Below, one piece after another: positions 36,217 to 47,151 of a DNA stretch of 64,000 nt; within the stretch, counting starts at the first letter, position 1; each line of letters starts with the position of its first letter. The notes under the pieces were generated by a model that did no database searches, was not told the DNA's origin, and was given only the letters and a program-made list of their open reading frames with translations. The stretch covers positions 13,238,465 to 13,302,464 of the forward strand of contig NC_079969.1 in assembly GCF_029852145.1 (NCBI RefSeq), read 5' to 3'. The DNA is from Microplitis mediator. Its lineage: Eukaryota; Arthropoda; Insecta; Hymenoptera; Braconidae. The position numbers were made by a program, and so were the translations under genes.

Positions 36217-36614
36217 TTATGGTCGGTAACAAATATATTTTTTGCCATTAGGCTGATGTGTTAGTGAACACGTGCCATCAGCTTGATCCAAATAAATGAG
36301 ATGCCAATTTATAAAATCATTATGAATTTCATACGCTTGAAAATGAGCATCGAAACCAGCGTCAAGTTCTTTAGTTGTAAAAAAAATAATATTTTTGCAG
36401 ACATCTAGCAAAATTTCAACAATCTTAAAAAATTGAGGTCTGTCGGTATTATAACAGTAATAATTACATTACGGGTATACTTATCACCATGGTGAGATAA
36501 CCATTTGCATAATTTTATACCACTTTCAATAATAGGATTTAATTGCGTCGATAAATATTCATACCCTTCAATACAAGTTACAGCAAAATCAGATGGATAG
36601 CACCACAAGACCAC
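36217..36614 (-). pseudogene. Unassigned coding remnant in 5-kb element
   Basis: The minus strand has a possible splice acceptor (TTATTAATTAG at about 36614-36624) followed by about 68 codons including YPSDFAVTCIEGYEYLSTQL and KLCKWLSHHGDKYTRNVIIT. A frame change near 36405 leads to about 64 further codons (IFFTTKELDAGFDAHFQAYE, then LTHQPNGKKYICYRP) ending in TAA at 36217-36219. Codon-like composition and the continued sense after one frameshift argue for a real former C-terminal exon. I do not recognise the family. It could be a transposase tail or a captured host exon. Confidence 0.4.
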
Positions 36615-36987
36615 TAATTAATAATCAATTTGTACAACGAAAACTTCAATTGGATAATTTCAATAATAACATAAAATTAATTATTTAACACAATCACGTC
36701 TCACCAAGAACTGTCTGTAAAACCAGCACTAAGGACAAGTTCAAACTTGCTTGCAACCGTTTGTTACTCGAGCGTGGGCAAGATGTCTCCCTGACGCTAT
36801 TCGACTTATGATCACTGCCTTAGCGTGAATGAGATACCAAAAAGCGGCATCTTAAATGTTGAAAATGAAACATTTCAAACTGTAAAACCCAGTAAACACA
36901 TTGACGTAAATTTGACGTCAGAGTGACGTTACGCTATGTCATCATTTACGTAAGATATAAGTCACGAATGAGTCAGGTGTGACTCAT

Positions 36988-37990
36988 AGTCCAGTCGGCA
37001 AGTGATTTAAATGGCGGTCCTAGTAGATTAAGCGAGGCGGAGACCGATTTTGACGATTTTTTTTTTGATTCCGCACTAAAAAAGGATTTCCAAAAAAGTT
37101 GAACAGGTTTCCCGTGTTGCTTTTGATTATTTAAATATTTAAAAATTATTACTTAGTTAACTTTTAAATATCTCGGAAACTATAGGGAAATCGGGAAAAA
37201 AAATTAAGAATAAAATGTAGAGAAATAATCAAAGAAAAAAATGAGACCAATCCGAAGTCTATACGACTAATAGTTTACGAGATATGATTTTTTTAATGCA
37301 AATTAATTTTTCGCCGCGCGCGCGGGAGTAAACAATTACCTGGAACTTTTTGAAAAATGCATAAATTAATAAAAATTTTTTTCTAATTCGTAGTTCTTAC
37401 AATTCAAGCCGATAAACGAAAAGTTTCAAATCGAAAAAATAATTTTTTCGATTTTTTACATTAAAAAAACCATTTTTTGATTTTTTAAATCCAAAAACCA
37501 AAAAATGGTTTTTTTAATGTAAAAAATCGAAAAAATTATTTTTTCGATTTGAAACTTTTCGTTTATCGGCTTGAATTGTAAGAACTACGAATTAGAAAAA
37601 AATTTTTATTAATTTATGCATTTTTCAAAAAGTTCCAGGTAATTGTTTACTCCCGCGCGCGCGGCGAAAAATTAATTTGCATTAAAAAAATCATATCTCG
37701 TAAACTATTAGTCGTATAGACTTCGGATTGGTCTCATTTTTTTCTTTGATTATTTCTCTACATTTTATTCTTAATTTTTTTTCCCGATTTCCCTATAGTT
37801 TCCGAGATATTTAAAAGTTAACTAAGTAATAATTTTTAAATATTTAAATAATCAAAAGCAACACGGGAAACCTGTTCAACTTTTTTGGAAATCCTTTTTT
37901 AGTGCGGAATCAAAAAAAAAATCGTCAAAATCGGTCTCCGCCTCGCTTAATCTACTAGGACCGCCATTTAAATCACTTGCCGACTGGACT
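36988..37990. mobile_element. 1003-bp perfect palindrome with 6-bp target duplication
   Basis: Arms 36988-37479 and 37499-37990 are both 492 bp and I found no mismatch; the loop is 19 nt. The ends are AGTCCAGTCGGCAAGTG and its complement. ACTCAT is duplicated at 36982-36987 and 37991-37996, so it moved as a unit. A 6-bp duplication differs from every other element here and would fit IS3EU- or Dada-type transposition; that is inference. No coding region. Confidence 0.9.
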
Positions 37991-38244
37991 ACTCATTATT
38001 TCCCACTTTTTTACGTAAGATTATGATGTAAAACTAATGACGTATGCATGATGTAAATGTGATGTCTGTGTGACCTTCTATGACGTCAATATGACATATG
38101 GGTGATGTCAAAATTATCAATTCGGAAAAAATATTTTGAAAAAGAAAAAAATAAAATGAAATACCGAATTTTTGATTTGATTATTACCGCGCGAACGCAT
38201 TGTGAATTCTGAAACGAGATTAGATAACGTTAAATGATGAAAAA

Positions 38245-38330
38245 ATCCTGGGCATCTGCTGGGTTCGAACACGGTTCCTCTTGGCTGGGAGTCCTGAACG
38301 TTGCTCACTGGTCCACATCACGAGAGTTCA
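38245..38330 (-). tRNA. tRNA-like sequence, degenerate
   Basis: On the minus strand, TGGACCAGTGAGCAACG resembles an A box and GTGTTCGAACCC a B box at tRNA spacing. Stems pair poorly. It lies inside the CCCAGTAAACACA element. Confidence 0.4.
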
Positions 38331-39943
38331 AATCTCGTGCTTAATTGATGTATTTAGAGTGAAATGCCGGAAAAGACGTAGTTAATAAGTTTTCGTGATG
38401 GATTTTTACAAAATTAAAAAAACTCCATGATCTTATATGAAATTTTATAGAAGCAATATTTGTCGACCTCGATGATAATTGTATAAAATTTCATTAAGTT
38501 TCATCAAATTTTTAAATTTTTTGTTGTGATGTGAAATTTAAAAAATCTTAAATAAAATTTTGCGAAACATTAAATAATTTCACAAAATCGTATGAAATTC
38601 AATCGATTGAAAAATTGTGATACTAAACTTTAAAATCATAATAGCAAAAGAGTTCAAACTGTCGTTACATTTTCTTTGTCATCCTAAATGATATTTTCGA
38701 TATATCATTTAAAAAAATAAAGTTAATTTTTTTATGCTCACGCTAATGTTTTAATCTAAAACGTCTGAATGATCTATTATCGAATTTATCGATTACTTTG
38801 ACCCCAAAAATGTTCGACGTTTAGTTGTTATTTTTACACATTTACACATGTTTGAAAATTCATTCTATGATTGTTTTATTTCAATAAATAGATGATAAAA
38901 AACTATGACTCAGACATTACATCAGCATTGCGTAAAATACTGACTTGTCACTGATGTGAAGATATGATTTAAGAGTGACATCCACATTGTGTATAACCGT
39001 GACTTTGCTACTGACATAAATGTATGATTTTAAAATTACGTCATTATGATATACGGATAATGACTTTATTACTACATAACAATGTGATGTAGATTCTATG
39101 TCAAACGTACGTAATACATAAGTCATAACTGTGACATAGTACAAGAGTCATGCTTACATCAATATGATGTCACAAGCTTTACATCATATTAAAGTCATGT
39201 AGAACGTCAGATTGACATCAAATTTACATCAGATGTCGTGACATTGCTATGACCTACGTATGACGTCAAAATAAGGTCATGTGTTCACTGGGTTAACTTA
39301 CATACTGAAATTTACAACTTGCTATCCGAAACTGTAATTTTTATGTACCAAACCTTAAAAACGTCCAACTTACAAATATAAATTTCACGCTCTCTATAAC
39401 CAACAACTAGATATTAAATTAAGAAAGATTTCAAAATAAAATGTAAATACTCTCTCACAAATTAATTCAGCTAAAATTACATTTTCAATTGTTAAATTCA
39501 CTTTTCTGTATAGTGGTGTTCTGCTTCAAATACGGAATTTAAAAATTACAGTGTGAGTTGTAATGTTTCTCACATCATTTATCATTCTCAACAATTGATA
39601 ACTCACAGTGTAATTTTTATGCTACGGATAAATAAGAGGTATTATTTCAGAAAAGCGAAAAATACATCACCAATAAATCTTAATTTTTACAGTTTCACCT
39701 ATCAACTATTCATTTTTTAATAAAGCAAGAATTCAAAATAAAAAGTAAATAATACTTTAAAGGTTCATTTAACTAAAATTACATTTCAAACTGTAAAATT
39801 TGCCACTTGAAATTATATTAATTTTATTGCTACAAAAAATTTCTAAAATTACAGTTTGAACTTTAATATTTAAAGATTTTTGCCCCGAAGGCCTGTTTTT
39901 ACAGTAGAAACTGTAATTTTTCAACTGCTCTTTTTTCCGTGTA

Positions 39944-42245
39944 GTCTTTTCGCTTGTATAAAAGACTTAATTTTCATTGAATTTTTTAATTTTAATTTCA
40001 TTTTACTATGAAATAATCGTTGTCCAAGAAGTTTTATAAAATTTTGTTTTCATGAAAATTTCTAGTTAGTAACTTATTTTGAGTTAAAAAAACCACATTA
40101 AAAAAAAAAAAGTTCTTTTGCCAAAATTTTTGAACGATCATATTCTAGCTCCATGTTCCTTTACAAATTTAGTTTAGTTGATTGCAAAATTAAATTTGAA
40201 CATAATTATTTTCTATTGAAACATTTTCCCTACACTCTATATAAATCAGCGGCATTTAGTTTTCAAATTTAATATATAAAAATATTACCATTCGCTGCTT
40301 CTTATCTATCGCGCTTGGTTTTTACTTTTAATTACTTATAGAGCACAGATCAAATCTCTGTAGAGTATTGAAAATTTATCCAAATGCTTCGGGAAAGCTG
40401 ATTGGTAGACCAGCATTTATCCCTAGAAAGAGACCAGCGACACAATATAACATTGGGATAATGGTTGACCCAACCTTCCTATTCTAGTAACCTTGCGTAA
40501 TTCTACACCGATCTTAATGAAACTTAGTATAGTTATTTTATGGACGATTACCTTGGATGAGTTCGAAGATGAGCCAATTCGGCCAATAAGTTTAGAAGTT
40601 ATGGTTAATTGAAATTCTGTAAAATTAAAAAAAAAAACTTGTTTGCCGCTTTAACTGCATGTAACTTCTAAACGGAAAGAGATAGCTTATTTTCGTTTGT
40701 TATATGTGAAAGCTCGTTCGATTGCCTACAATTTTGACTATACAGTTCATTGATTTGACCATTTTTCCTAATAGATAAATGGTTTTGAACATTTCCAAAA
40801 TATTATAAAAACTGATTTTATGCAGGTTTTCACTTTGATTATAGCCACAATTTCAAACCGATCACCTTGAAACTTAGTATACCTATGTTGTGGGTGACTA
40901 CCTCGTTCGAGTTTGAAAATGAGCTCAATCGGTCGATTAGTTTAGAAGTTATAGCACTTCAAAATTTTCAAAATGTCCAAAATTCATATTTTTACTCATT
41001 CTTCCTTCAATATCTTTTGAATGTGATAACTTATCGACTTTATATCAAATTTATCTGAAAGCTCTTCAAATAAGCTTCAATTTTAATGCCTATATATATG
41101 CCTAGACCACTGAAATTACTTATTTTACCATTCATTTAATGAAATTTTGCTATTGCATTAGTTCTTCTACTTCTGAGTAAATTCATGGAGCTACTTAAAT
41201 TCATATTATCGCAGTGTGACACTTATAAAATCCAAACATCTCAATTCAGTGGGTATATACAATTTTGTTTTATCGACAGTGTATAAATGATATGATATGT
41301 CAATAACAAGATTAACATTAGTTATGATGATAATGTTCTCTATATCTACTCATCGTTTGATGTTCTAATAGGCTTTTTATTTCAAATATTAGTACTAATT
41401 TTAAGTATGACACTTTGATGTATGACAATCAATTTTTAATCTTAAAATATTTCATTAGTAGATTTTATTGAAAGCAAATTATCGCCTTTGTCCTTATGGT
41501 AGAATTTTCGAGCATTAAAACCATAATCTATCATAATTTTTCGAATAGGGTCCGGAATACCATTGGTCCGGTAGTTTGAATATATGCATACGTATCTTTA
41601 AATAACGTCAAATCAAAACATATAGTGCATTATCATCAAAAATTCTTCTTAATCTCATTTAGTTAGCTTCAATTTTTGGCATTATACTTATAATTTTTTG
41701 ATTTTTTTGTTTTATCATCTCTAGAATTTTTAAAAAAATGTAAAAAAAAACTTTATTTCATTATTAACTTTTATTTGAACAGTGAAAAAAAATAAATAAT
41801 GAGAAATCTACTTCCATTTCGGCTGCCGAATGGCCTTTTTTTTTATTTTACTCTATAATTGAGGGAAACAAGTTATTTTGACTTCAAAATTAAATAAGCG
41901 TTATGAGGCGTGCACTTTTGGATTTTCCAAACTTTTTCTTATTGACACAGGTTTATTTTTTAATCTTTCGGAATGACTTTTTTTCGTTTTTTATTTTGCT
42001 CATAAATTCTCATAAATATTTATAATAATGACTGGAGCTCATAGGTTCCTATAAGAAATCCTTTTCATCAATTACAACCCATAAAAATCTCGATAAGAAA
42101 TTTAAATATGATAAGATTTTATGAGGGACTGATGCTACTTATAAAATCTCTTAGGTTCTGATGAACTTCAATGATGATGAGTTTCTATGAGTATTTTCGT
42201 GGACAAATGCACATATAAAATCTCATAGAATAAATTTCAAGTTTT
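39944..42245. other. Noncoding spacer with diverged duplicate
   Basis: No supported gene. Two diverged copies of one sequence are visible: CACCGATCTTAATGAAACTT (about 40507) and ACCGATCACCTTGAAACTTA (about 40858), each followed by AATCGGxCxATTAGTTTAGAA and AGTTAT. The style resembles the 44.1-44.7 kb repeat. Confidence 0.4.
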
Positions 42246-42941
42246 GCATGCCTTAAGCGCGAGCGTAGGTATGCTCTACTCTCGCCTAAAAATAAATAAA
42301 CTGGAGTCCGTCAGAGTTTTATTTAAATAAATAATAATATAGTGGTTAAAGTAGATCGGCCTTTATGCCCCAATAAAAGAAAACGTCAATGGTCATTTTT
42401 CTAAACGATAAACAGCTGGTCCAACCCACAATTTGGATAAAAAATGAATTTTTCAGAAAAAATCCTGTAAAATACATGTAACACTCTTCTTGTAATCTCC
42501 ATAACTTTCGAAAAACAAAACTAATTCTTTTAAATTTTATTTCAATATATCCGTAAATTCATTCTAACAAACTGATTAAAAAACCACAACTCTATTATTA
42601 TTCGTTCGATAATAAAATAATAAAATGTGTACTGTCGAAGCTAAAAAATTTACATCTCAGGCTGCCATATATAAAAAAAATATATAAACAGAGTTAGTGA
42701 AGACCTCCTTCTTCTATCGGAGTGTGCTAGATGGCGTTAACAAAGATTTCCATTCTGTCCGCGGGAATTTTTTAATATTTCCTATAATAATTTTCTATTA
42801 TAATAAATGAGTTTAATAGTTCCTTAAATGTAAGCAAAAAAAAACAGAAAAAAATGGGAGTCTTTATGAAAAAATTAACAAATCGTAACGTAAATATTTA
42901 ATCTAAATAATTCGTGTATGACACGACCACTTAAGGCATGC
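42246..42941. repeat. Segment bounded by 12-bp inverted repeats
   Basis: GCATGCCTTAAG (42246-42257) and CTTAAGGCATGC (42930-42941) are perfect complements. The phrase TTGGATTTTCCAAACTTTTT occurs both right of this segment (42948) and at 41917. It may be a small element; no flanking duplication was identified. Confidence 0.4.
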
Positions 42942-43075
42942 TCATTTGGATTTTCCAAACTTTTTTTTTTATGATATTCTATGAGATTTTTTCAACAGGG
43001 ATATGATAAAATTATATATTTTTGATGTACTTGAAATATATTTTTCAAATATTTTCATACATTTATTTTTTATAT

Positions 43076-44062
43076 CCCGGGAAAAAATGATCAGACCTGA
43101 CCATGCCTGTTCATGTATGATCAGGCCTGAAATTAGACCTGATCATGCCTGTTCATGTATGATTAGGCCTGAAATTAGACATGATCAGGCCTGATCATAC
43201 CTGACCATGCCTGTTCATGTCTGTTCATGTCTGAAGCGTTGAATACACTCAGGCCTGATCATGCCTGTTCATGTCTGAAGCGTTATATACAGTCAGGTCT
43301 GATCATGCCTGTTCATACCTGTCCATGCCTGACCATGCCTGAAGCGTTAAATACGCTCATGCCTGATCATACCTGTTCATGCCTGGTCATGTTTGTTCAT
43401 GCCTGTTCATGTCTGAAGCGTTGAATACAGTCAGGTCTGATCATGCCTGTTCATACCTGTCCATGCCTGTTCATGCCTGGTCATGTCTGAAGTGTTAAAT
43501 ACGCTCATGCCTGATCATACCTGTCCATGCCTGGTCATGTCTGTTCATGTCTGAAGCGTTAAATACGCTCAGGCTTGATCATACCTGTCCATGCCTGTTC
43601 ATGCCTGGTCATATATGTTCATGTCTGTTCATGGCTGTTCATGTCTGCTCATAGATCTAAAATTTTGTTGACCAAGAATCTATCACGTATAAGATTTTTA
43701 TTACTTGAAGTTCATACGAAACTTACTTTTCAACTAAATCTCTTAGGTCAGTGGGTAGCGAGTTACACTTTCGAGCGCAAGGTCCACGGTTCAAATCCTG
43801 CACACGCCCGAATTTTTTATTTTTTTTATTTTTATAGCAATTAATATATACATGTATAATTGAATATAGTTATACATTATATATAATTATATAGGGCCAT
43901 TTTTTATATATAATTTTTTTACCCGGATGGACATGAACAGACATAAACATACCTGATCAGACCTGAACATGCCTGGTCAGGCATGATCATTTTTCATGTC
44001 TGATCAGGCCTGAAGACTCATGCCTGTTCATGTCTGATCAGGTCTGATCATTTTTTCCCGGG
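43076..44062. mobile_element. CCCGGGAAAAAATGATCAG element, copy 1
   Basis: 987 bp; ends CCCGGGAAAAAATGATCAG and its complement; AT on both sides (43074-43075, 44063-44064). The left 600 bp is an array of 10-bp words (CCTGATCATG, CCTGTTCATG, CCTGTCCATG) with a phase marker GAAGCGTTAAATACGCTC-like sequence recurring six times (43229-43570). The right 140 bp has the same words. A tRNA-like core is at 43744-43806. The array superficially looks like spaced repeats but is not a CRISPR. Confidence 0.85.
43744..43806 (+). tRNA. tRNA-like core of CCCGGG element
   Basis: TAGGTCAGTGGGTAGCGAG matches an A box and GGTTCAAATCC a B box; between them is an anticodon-arm-like ACTTTCGAGCGCAAG. The acceptor stem is not evident. 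The copy at 45301-45362 (minus) has GGTTCGAATCC. Confidence 0.5.
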
Positions 44063-44064
44063 AT

Positions 44065-44724
44065 ATTTTAAGACATAGGGAAGGGGAGGCAAAACGAGGT
44101 GGCCCCAAAATTTTATAAAAAAAATCTGTCTATCGGTTGACCCTGCGGGCCAGCCCCAATACTTCCCGCTGTTTCCAAGCTCCTCGAGCTCGAAAACATT
44201 ATTGTAAACACACTTTCGAGCTCGAAAATACTTTCGTATGCCATTGTTTTCGAAAAAAACCGATTTTAGCATTTCTTTCTCCCACGATATCTCACGAACA
44301 AATTAACCGATTTCGATGGTTGAGGCGGCAATTGAGATATTCTATTGAGTTCTAGAGCTGATAAGATTTTGAAATTTTTTAGTTCAGTTGTTTCAAAGAT
44401 ATTCGCAAAAAACCGGTTTTTACCATTTCTTTCTTCCGCGATAACTCTCGAACGAATACTCCGATTGAGATGGCTAAGGCGGCAATCGACGCGTTTTATG
44501 AAGTTCTAGAGCTGGTTAGATTTTGAAGTTGATCGTATAAGTCATTTCTGAGAAATCAATAAAAAACTAAAAAAAAAAATTTTTTTTTCGTAATTCGCCA
44601 ATATTATCGAGTCTACTTGATCAAATGATCTGAAATTTTCAGAAAAGTTGATGGCCAAGAAGCTCTTTCGATTGCCGCCTTAACCATCCAAATCGGTTCA
44701 TTAGTTAAAAAGTTATAGACCGGT

Positions 44725-44812
<88 letters not shown>

Positions 44813-45002
44813 TACATACAGACACTCGGACATCATTCTGAAAGGAGTCAGAATAGCTTCCTAGGACCTCAAAACGTCAACATCTGATGAAATTTCGATT
44901 TTCGCAAATCGGGGTGAAAACAATAACTTCCCAATTTTTCGAAAATCGTCGATTTTCTTAGCGGGAAGTCAAAAAATTTAATTTTTTAAATGTTTTCTAA
45001 AC
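44065..45002. repeat. TTCCCGCTAAG repeat, copy 2, with (CA)n
   Basis: Contains internal near-duplicates: AACAAATTAACCGATTTCGA and a second ACCGATTT/CGATTGAGATGGCTAAGGCGGCAATCG block, each followed by TTCTAGAGCTG. A (CA)n run at about 44728-44808 follows, then the conserved end (44815-44970) shared with 26580-26698/28842-28868. No gene; open frames here are not coding. Confidence 0.6.
44728..44808. repeat. (CA)n microsatellite
   Basis: Uninterrupted CA dinucleotide run of about 80 bp within the TTCCCGCTAAG repeat. Confidence 0.95.
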
Positions 45003-45004
45003 AT

Positions 45005-45963
45005 CCCGGGAAAAAATGTTCAGGCCTGATCAGACATGAGCAGGCATGAGTCTTCAGGCCTGATCAGACATGAAAAATGACCATGCCTGACCAGGCCTGA
45101 ACAGACATGAAAAATGACCATGCCTGACCAGGCCTGATCAGGCATGTTCAGGTCTGTTCATGCCTGTTCATGCCCATTCTGGTAAAACAATTATATATAA
45201 AAAATGGTCCTATATAATTATATATAATTATGCATAACTATATACAATTATATATAATTATTTCTATAAAAATGAAAAAAAAATAAAAAATATGGGAGTG
45301 TCTAGGATTCGAACCGTGGACCTTGCGCTTGAAAGTTCGCCTCGTTACCTGTTGACCTAAGAGATTGAGTTGAAAAATAGGTCTCGTACGAACTTCAAGT
45401 ACTGAAAGTCTTAAGACTCATGCCTGTTCATGTCTGATCAGGTCTGATCCTTTTTTCCCGGGTTATACGTGATAGATTCTTGGTCAAAAAAATTTTATAT
45501 CTATGAACAGACATGAACAGACATAACCAGGCATGAACAGGCCTGATCAGGCCTGAGCTTATTCAACGCTTCAGACATGAACAGACATGACCAGGCATGG
45601 GCAGGTATGATCAGTCCTGAGCGTAGTTAACGCTTCAGACATGAACAACCATGGACAGCCATGAACAGACATGATCAGGCCTGGACACGTATGATCAGGC
45701 CTGACTGTATTTAACACTCCAGACATGAAAAGACATGAACATGCATGAACAGACATCGACAGGCATGGACAGGTATGATCAGGCCTGAACGCATATAACG
45801 CTTCAGACATGACCAGACATGGTCAGGCATGAACAGACATGAACAGCCATGAACAGGCCTGAGTGTATTTAACGCCTCATACATGAACAGGCATGATCAG
45901 GTCTAATTTCAGGCCTGATCATACATGAACAGGCATGGTCAGGCCTGATCATTTTTTCCCGGG
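45005..45963. mobile_element. CCCGGGAAAAAATG element, copy 2, inverted
   Basis: Same family as 43076-44062 in opposite orientation; ends CCCGGGAAAAAATG and complement; AT on both sides (45003-45004, 45964-45965). It carries an extra 50-bp piece at about 45412-45463 that repeats the family's short end (CTCATGCCTGTTCATGTCTG to TTTTTTCCCGGG), absent from copy 1. Confidence 0.8.
45301..45362 (-). tRNA. tRNA-like core, second copy
   Basis: Inverted copy of the 43744-43806 core, with B box GGTTCGAATCC and A-box-like AGGTCAACAGGTAACGAGG. Confidence 0.45.
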
Positions 45964-45965
45964 AT

Positions 45966-46190
45966 TCCAAAATATAGTTTTAATAAGTAAAATTGAGCAT
46001 TATTTAAAATTTTTTTTGTTAAACTTTTTTGAGAATTTTTCCTCTTAATTTACTCTAGATACACCTTGAGGACACGCGTAGTGCACTTCGGTTGCACTCT
46101 AGATTCGCTCCGGTTAAACTGTGGTTCAACTCTAAAAAAAACTTTGAATTCGTTCTGAAAACTTTCTGGTTTTACCCTGGAAAGACTCTC
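45966..46190. other. Noncoding spacer
   Basis: 46060-46180 contains loosely repeated GCACTCTAGATTCGCTCCGG-like steps, faintly similar to the CCACTCTGG arrays of the 26.7-kb element. Confidence 0.35.
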
Positions 46191-46571
46191 CCCTGATTAG
46201 AAAATACGATTCGTGAGGATTAAAAACGATTAAAAATTTAATCATCATTAATCGTCATAATCCTCTCGTGGTTTTTCACATTGAATCGTCTCTAATCCTC
46301 AAATGATGATTAATTATTTTACGATAAAAAACGATTTATGAGGATCAAAAATTTGAAATCCTCATGAATCGTCTTTAATCTTCATTCGGAACCAGAAATT
46401 GCAATATTATTTTACGATTAAACACGATTTATGAGGATTTAAAATTTTTAATCCTCACGAATCGTCTTTAACCGTAAAATAATATATAGCAATTTCTGGT
46501 CGTGCATGAAGATTAAAAACGATTAAAAAGTTCATCGTTTTTAATCCTCTTTAATCATCAATCGACGATTC
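46191..46571. mobile_element. CCCTGATTAG element, right end missing
   Basis: Begins CCCTGATTAGAAAATACGAT and consists of AATCCTCATGAATCGT/ACGATTCGTGAGGATT words in both orientations. It is interrupted at 46572 by another element; its GGG end was not found. Confidence 0.5.
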
Positions 46572-46810
46572 CCCAGTAAACACATCAACGTAACAGGGAT
46601 GTCACATTTATAGAACGAAAACTTCCGGTTACGTGAAATCGTAAGTCACATGTACATCACATCTTCATAACATGTATATCACAATTTCACACTCATTTAC
46701 GTAACATTGTTACGTAACATGATGAACGTGAATGTGATGTTAATGTGACGTACATGTTACATTGGTGATATAACTGTGATGTTATTTGAATATCATATTT
46801 ACGTAACATA
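46572..46810. mobile_element. CCCAGTAAACACA element, copy 2, left part
   Basis: Starts CCCAGTAAACACATCAACGT like 36888 and continues with GTGATGT/ACATCAC words. It is cut at 46811 by a CAC element. Confidence 0.55.
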
Positions 46811-47151
46811 CACGGAAAGAAAATTCTACCAAAATTTACGATGTTAACATCGTAATCTCGGACTATACTTTTATTAATGTCAATTTTTAAATGTTTTATT
46901 TCAAAATTTATTATGTGGGTTATATTTTTTACTATTTAACATCGTAATTTTAACAAAGACTTTTAGGATTAAAAATTACTGCAAAAATTACAATTTAACA
47001 TCGTAAAAAAAAATAAATAAAAATTACACTTTAAAAACTATATTTATTCGTACATTTAATATTTCTATTTACTTTTTAACAAAATAAATATTACAGTGTT
47101 GCCTCTGTTATAATACGATGGAAGCTATAAAAAGTACAATGTTACATCGTA
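46811..47151. mobile_element. CACGGAAAGAAAATTCT element, copy 2, left part
   Basis: Aligns, inverted, over about 340 bp to 9850-10196, the right part of the 7954-10196 element. TA precedes it (46809-46810). It is cut at 47152 by a further CACGGAGAAAAATGAAGG end, whose partner was not found. Confidence 0.65.

Larger units (their letters stand above)
36888..39292. mobile_element. CCCAGTAAACACA element with TGACGTCA/GATGTCA repeats
   Basis: Ends CCCAGTAAACACATTGACGT and the complement ending ATGTGTTCACTGGG. The flanks read AA and TT, so the duplication is not confirmed. The interior is rich in TGACGTCA, GATGTCAC and GTGACATC words (36900-36980, 38010-38100, 38900-39280). A second left end is at 46572. 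It hosts the perfect palindrome 36988-37990 and a tRNA-like core near 38290. Confidence 0.65.
34915..39941. mobile_element. 5-kb CAC...GTG element, TACAGTTTC repeats, with nested insertions
   Basis: Ends CACGGAAAAAAGAGCAGTTG and the complement ending TTCCGTG, flanked by TA at 34913-34914 and 39942-39943. Both flanks (34950-35500, 39300-39920) carry many copies of ATTACAGTTTC/GAAACTGTAA, often as inverted pairs. A decayed two-part coding region (36217-36614, minus) is present. The element is interrupted by 36888-39292. CAC ends plus a 2-bp duplication fit a CACTA-like element; the transposase is missing. Confidence 0.7.

Noticed and set aside
36886..39294. 2-bp target duplication of the CCCAGTAAACACA element
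   Set aside because: Flanks read AA and TT, which is not a direct duplication; boundary or later mutation unclear.
43076..43660. Regularly spaced repeats that resemble a CRISPR array
   Set aside because: Words are about 10 bp and degenerate without unique spacers of constant length. The array ends in transposon TIRs and the host is eukaryotic.
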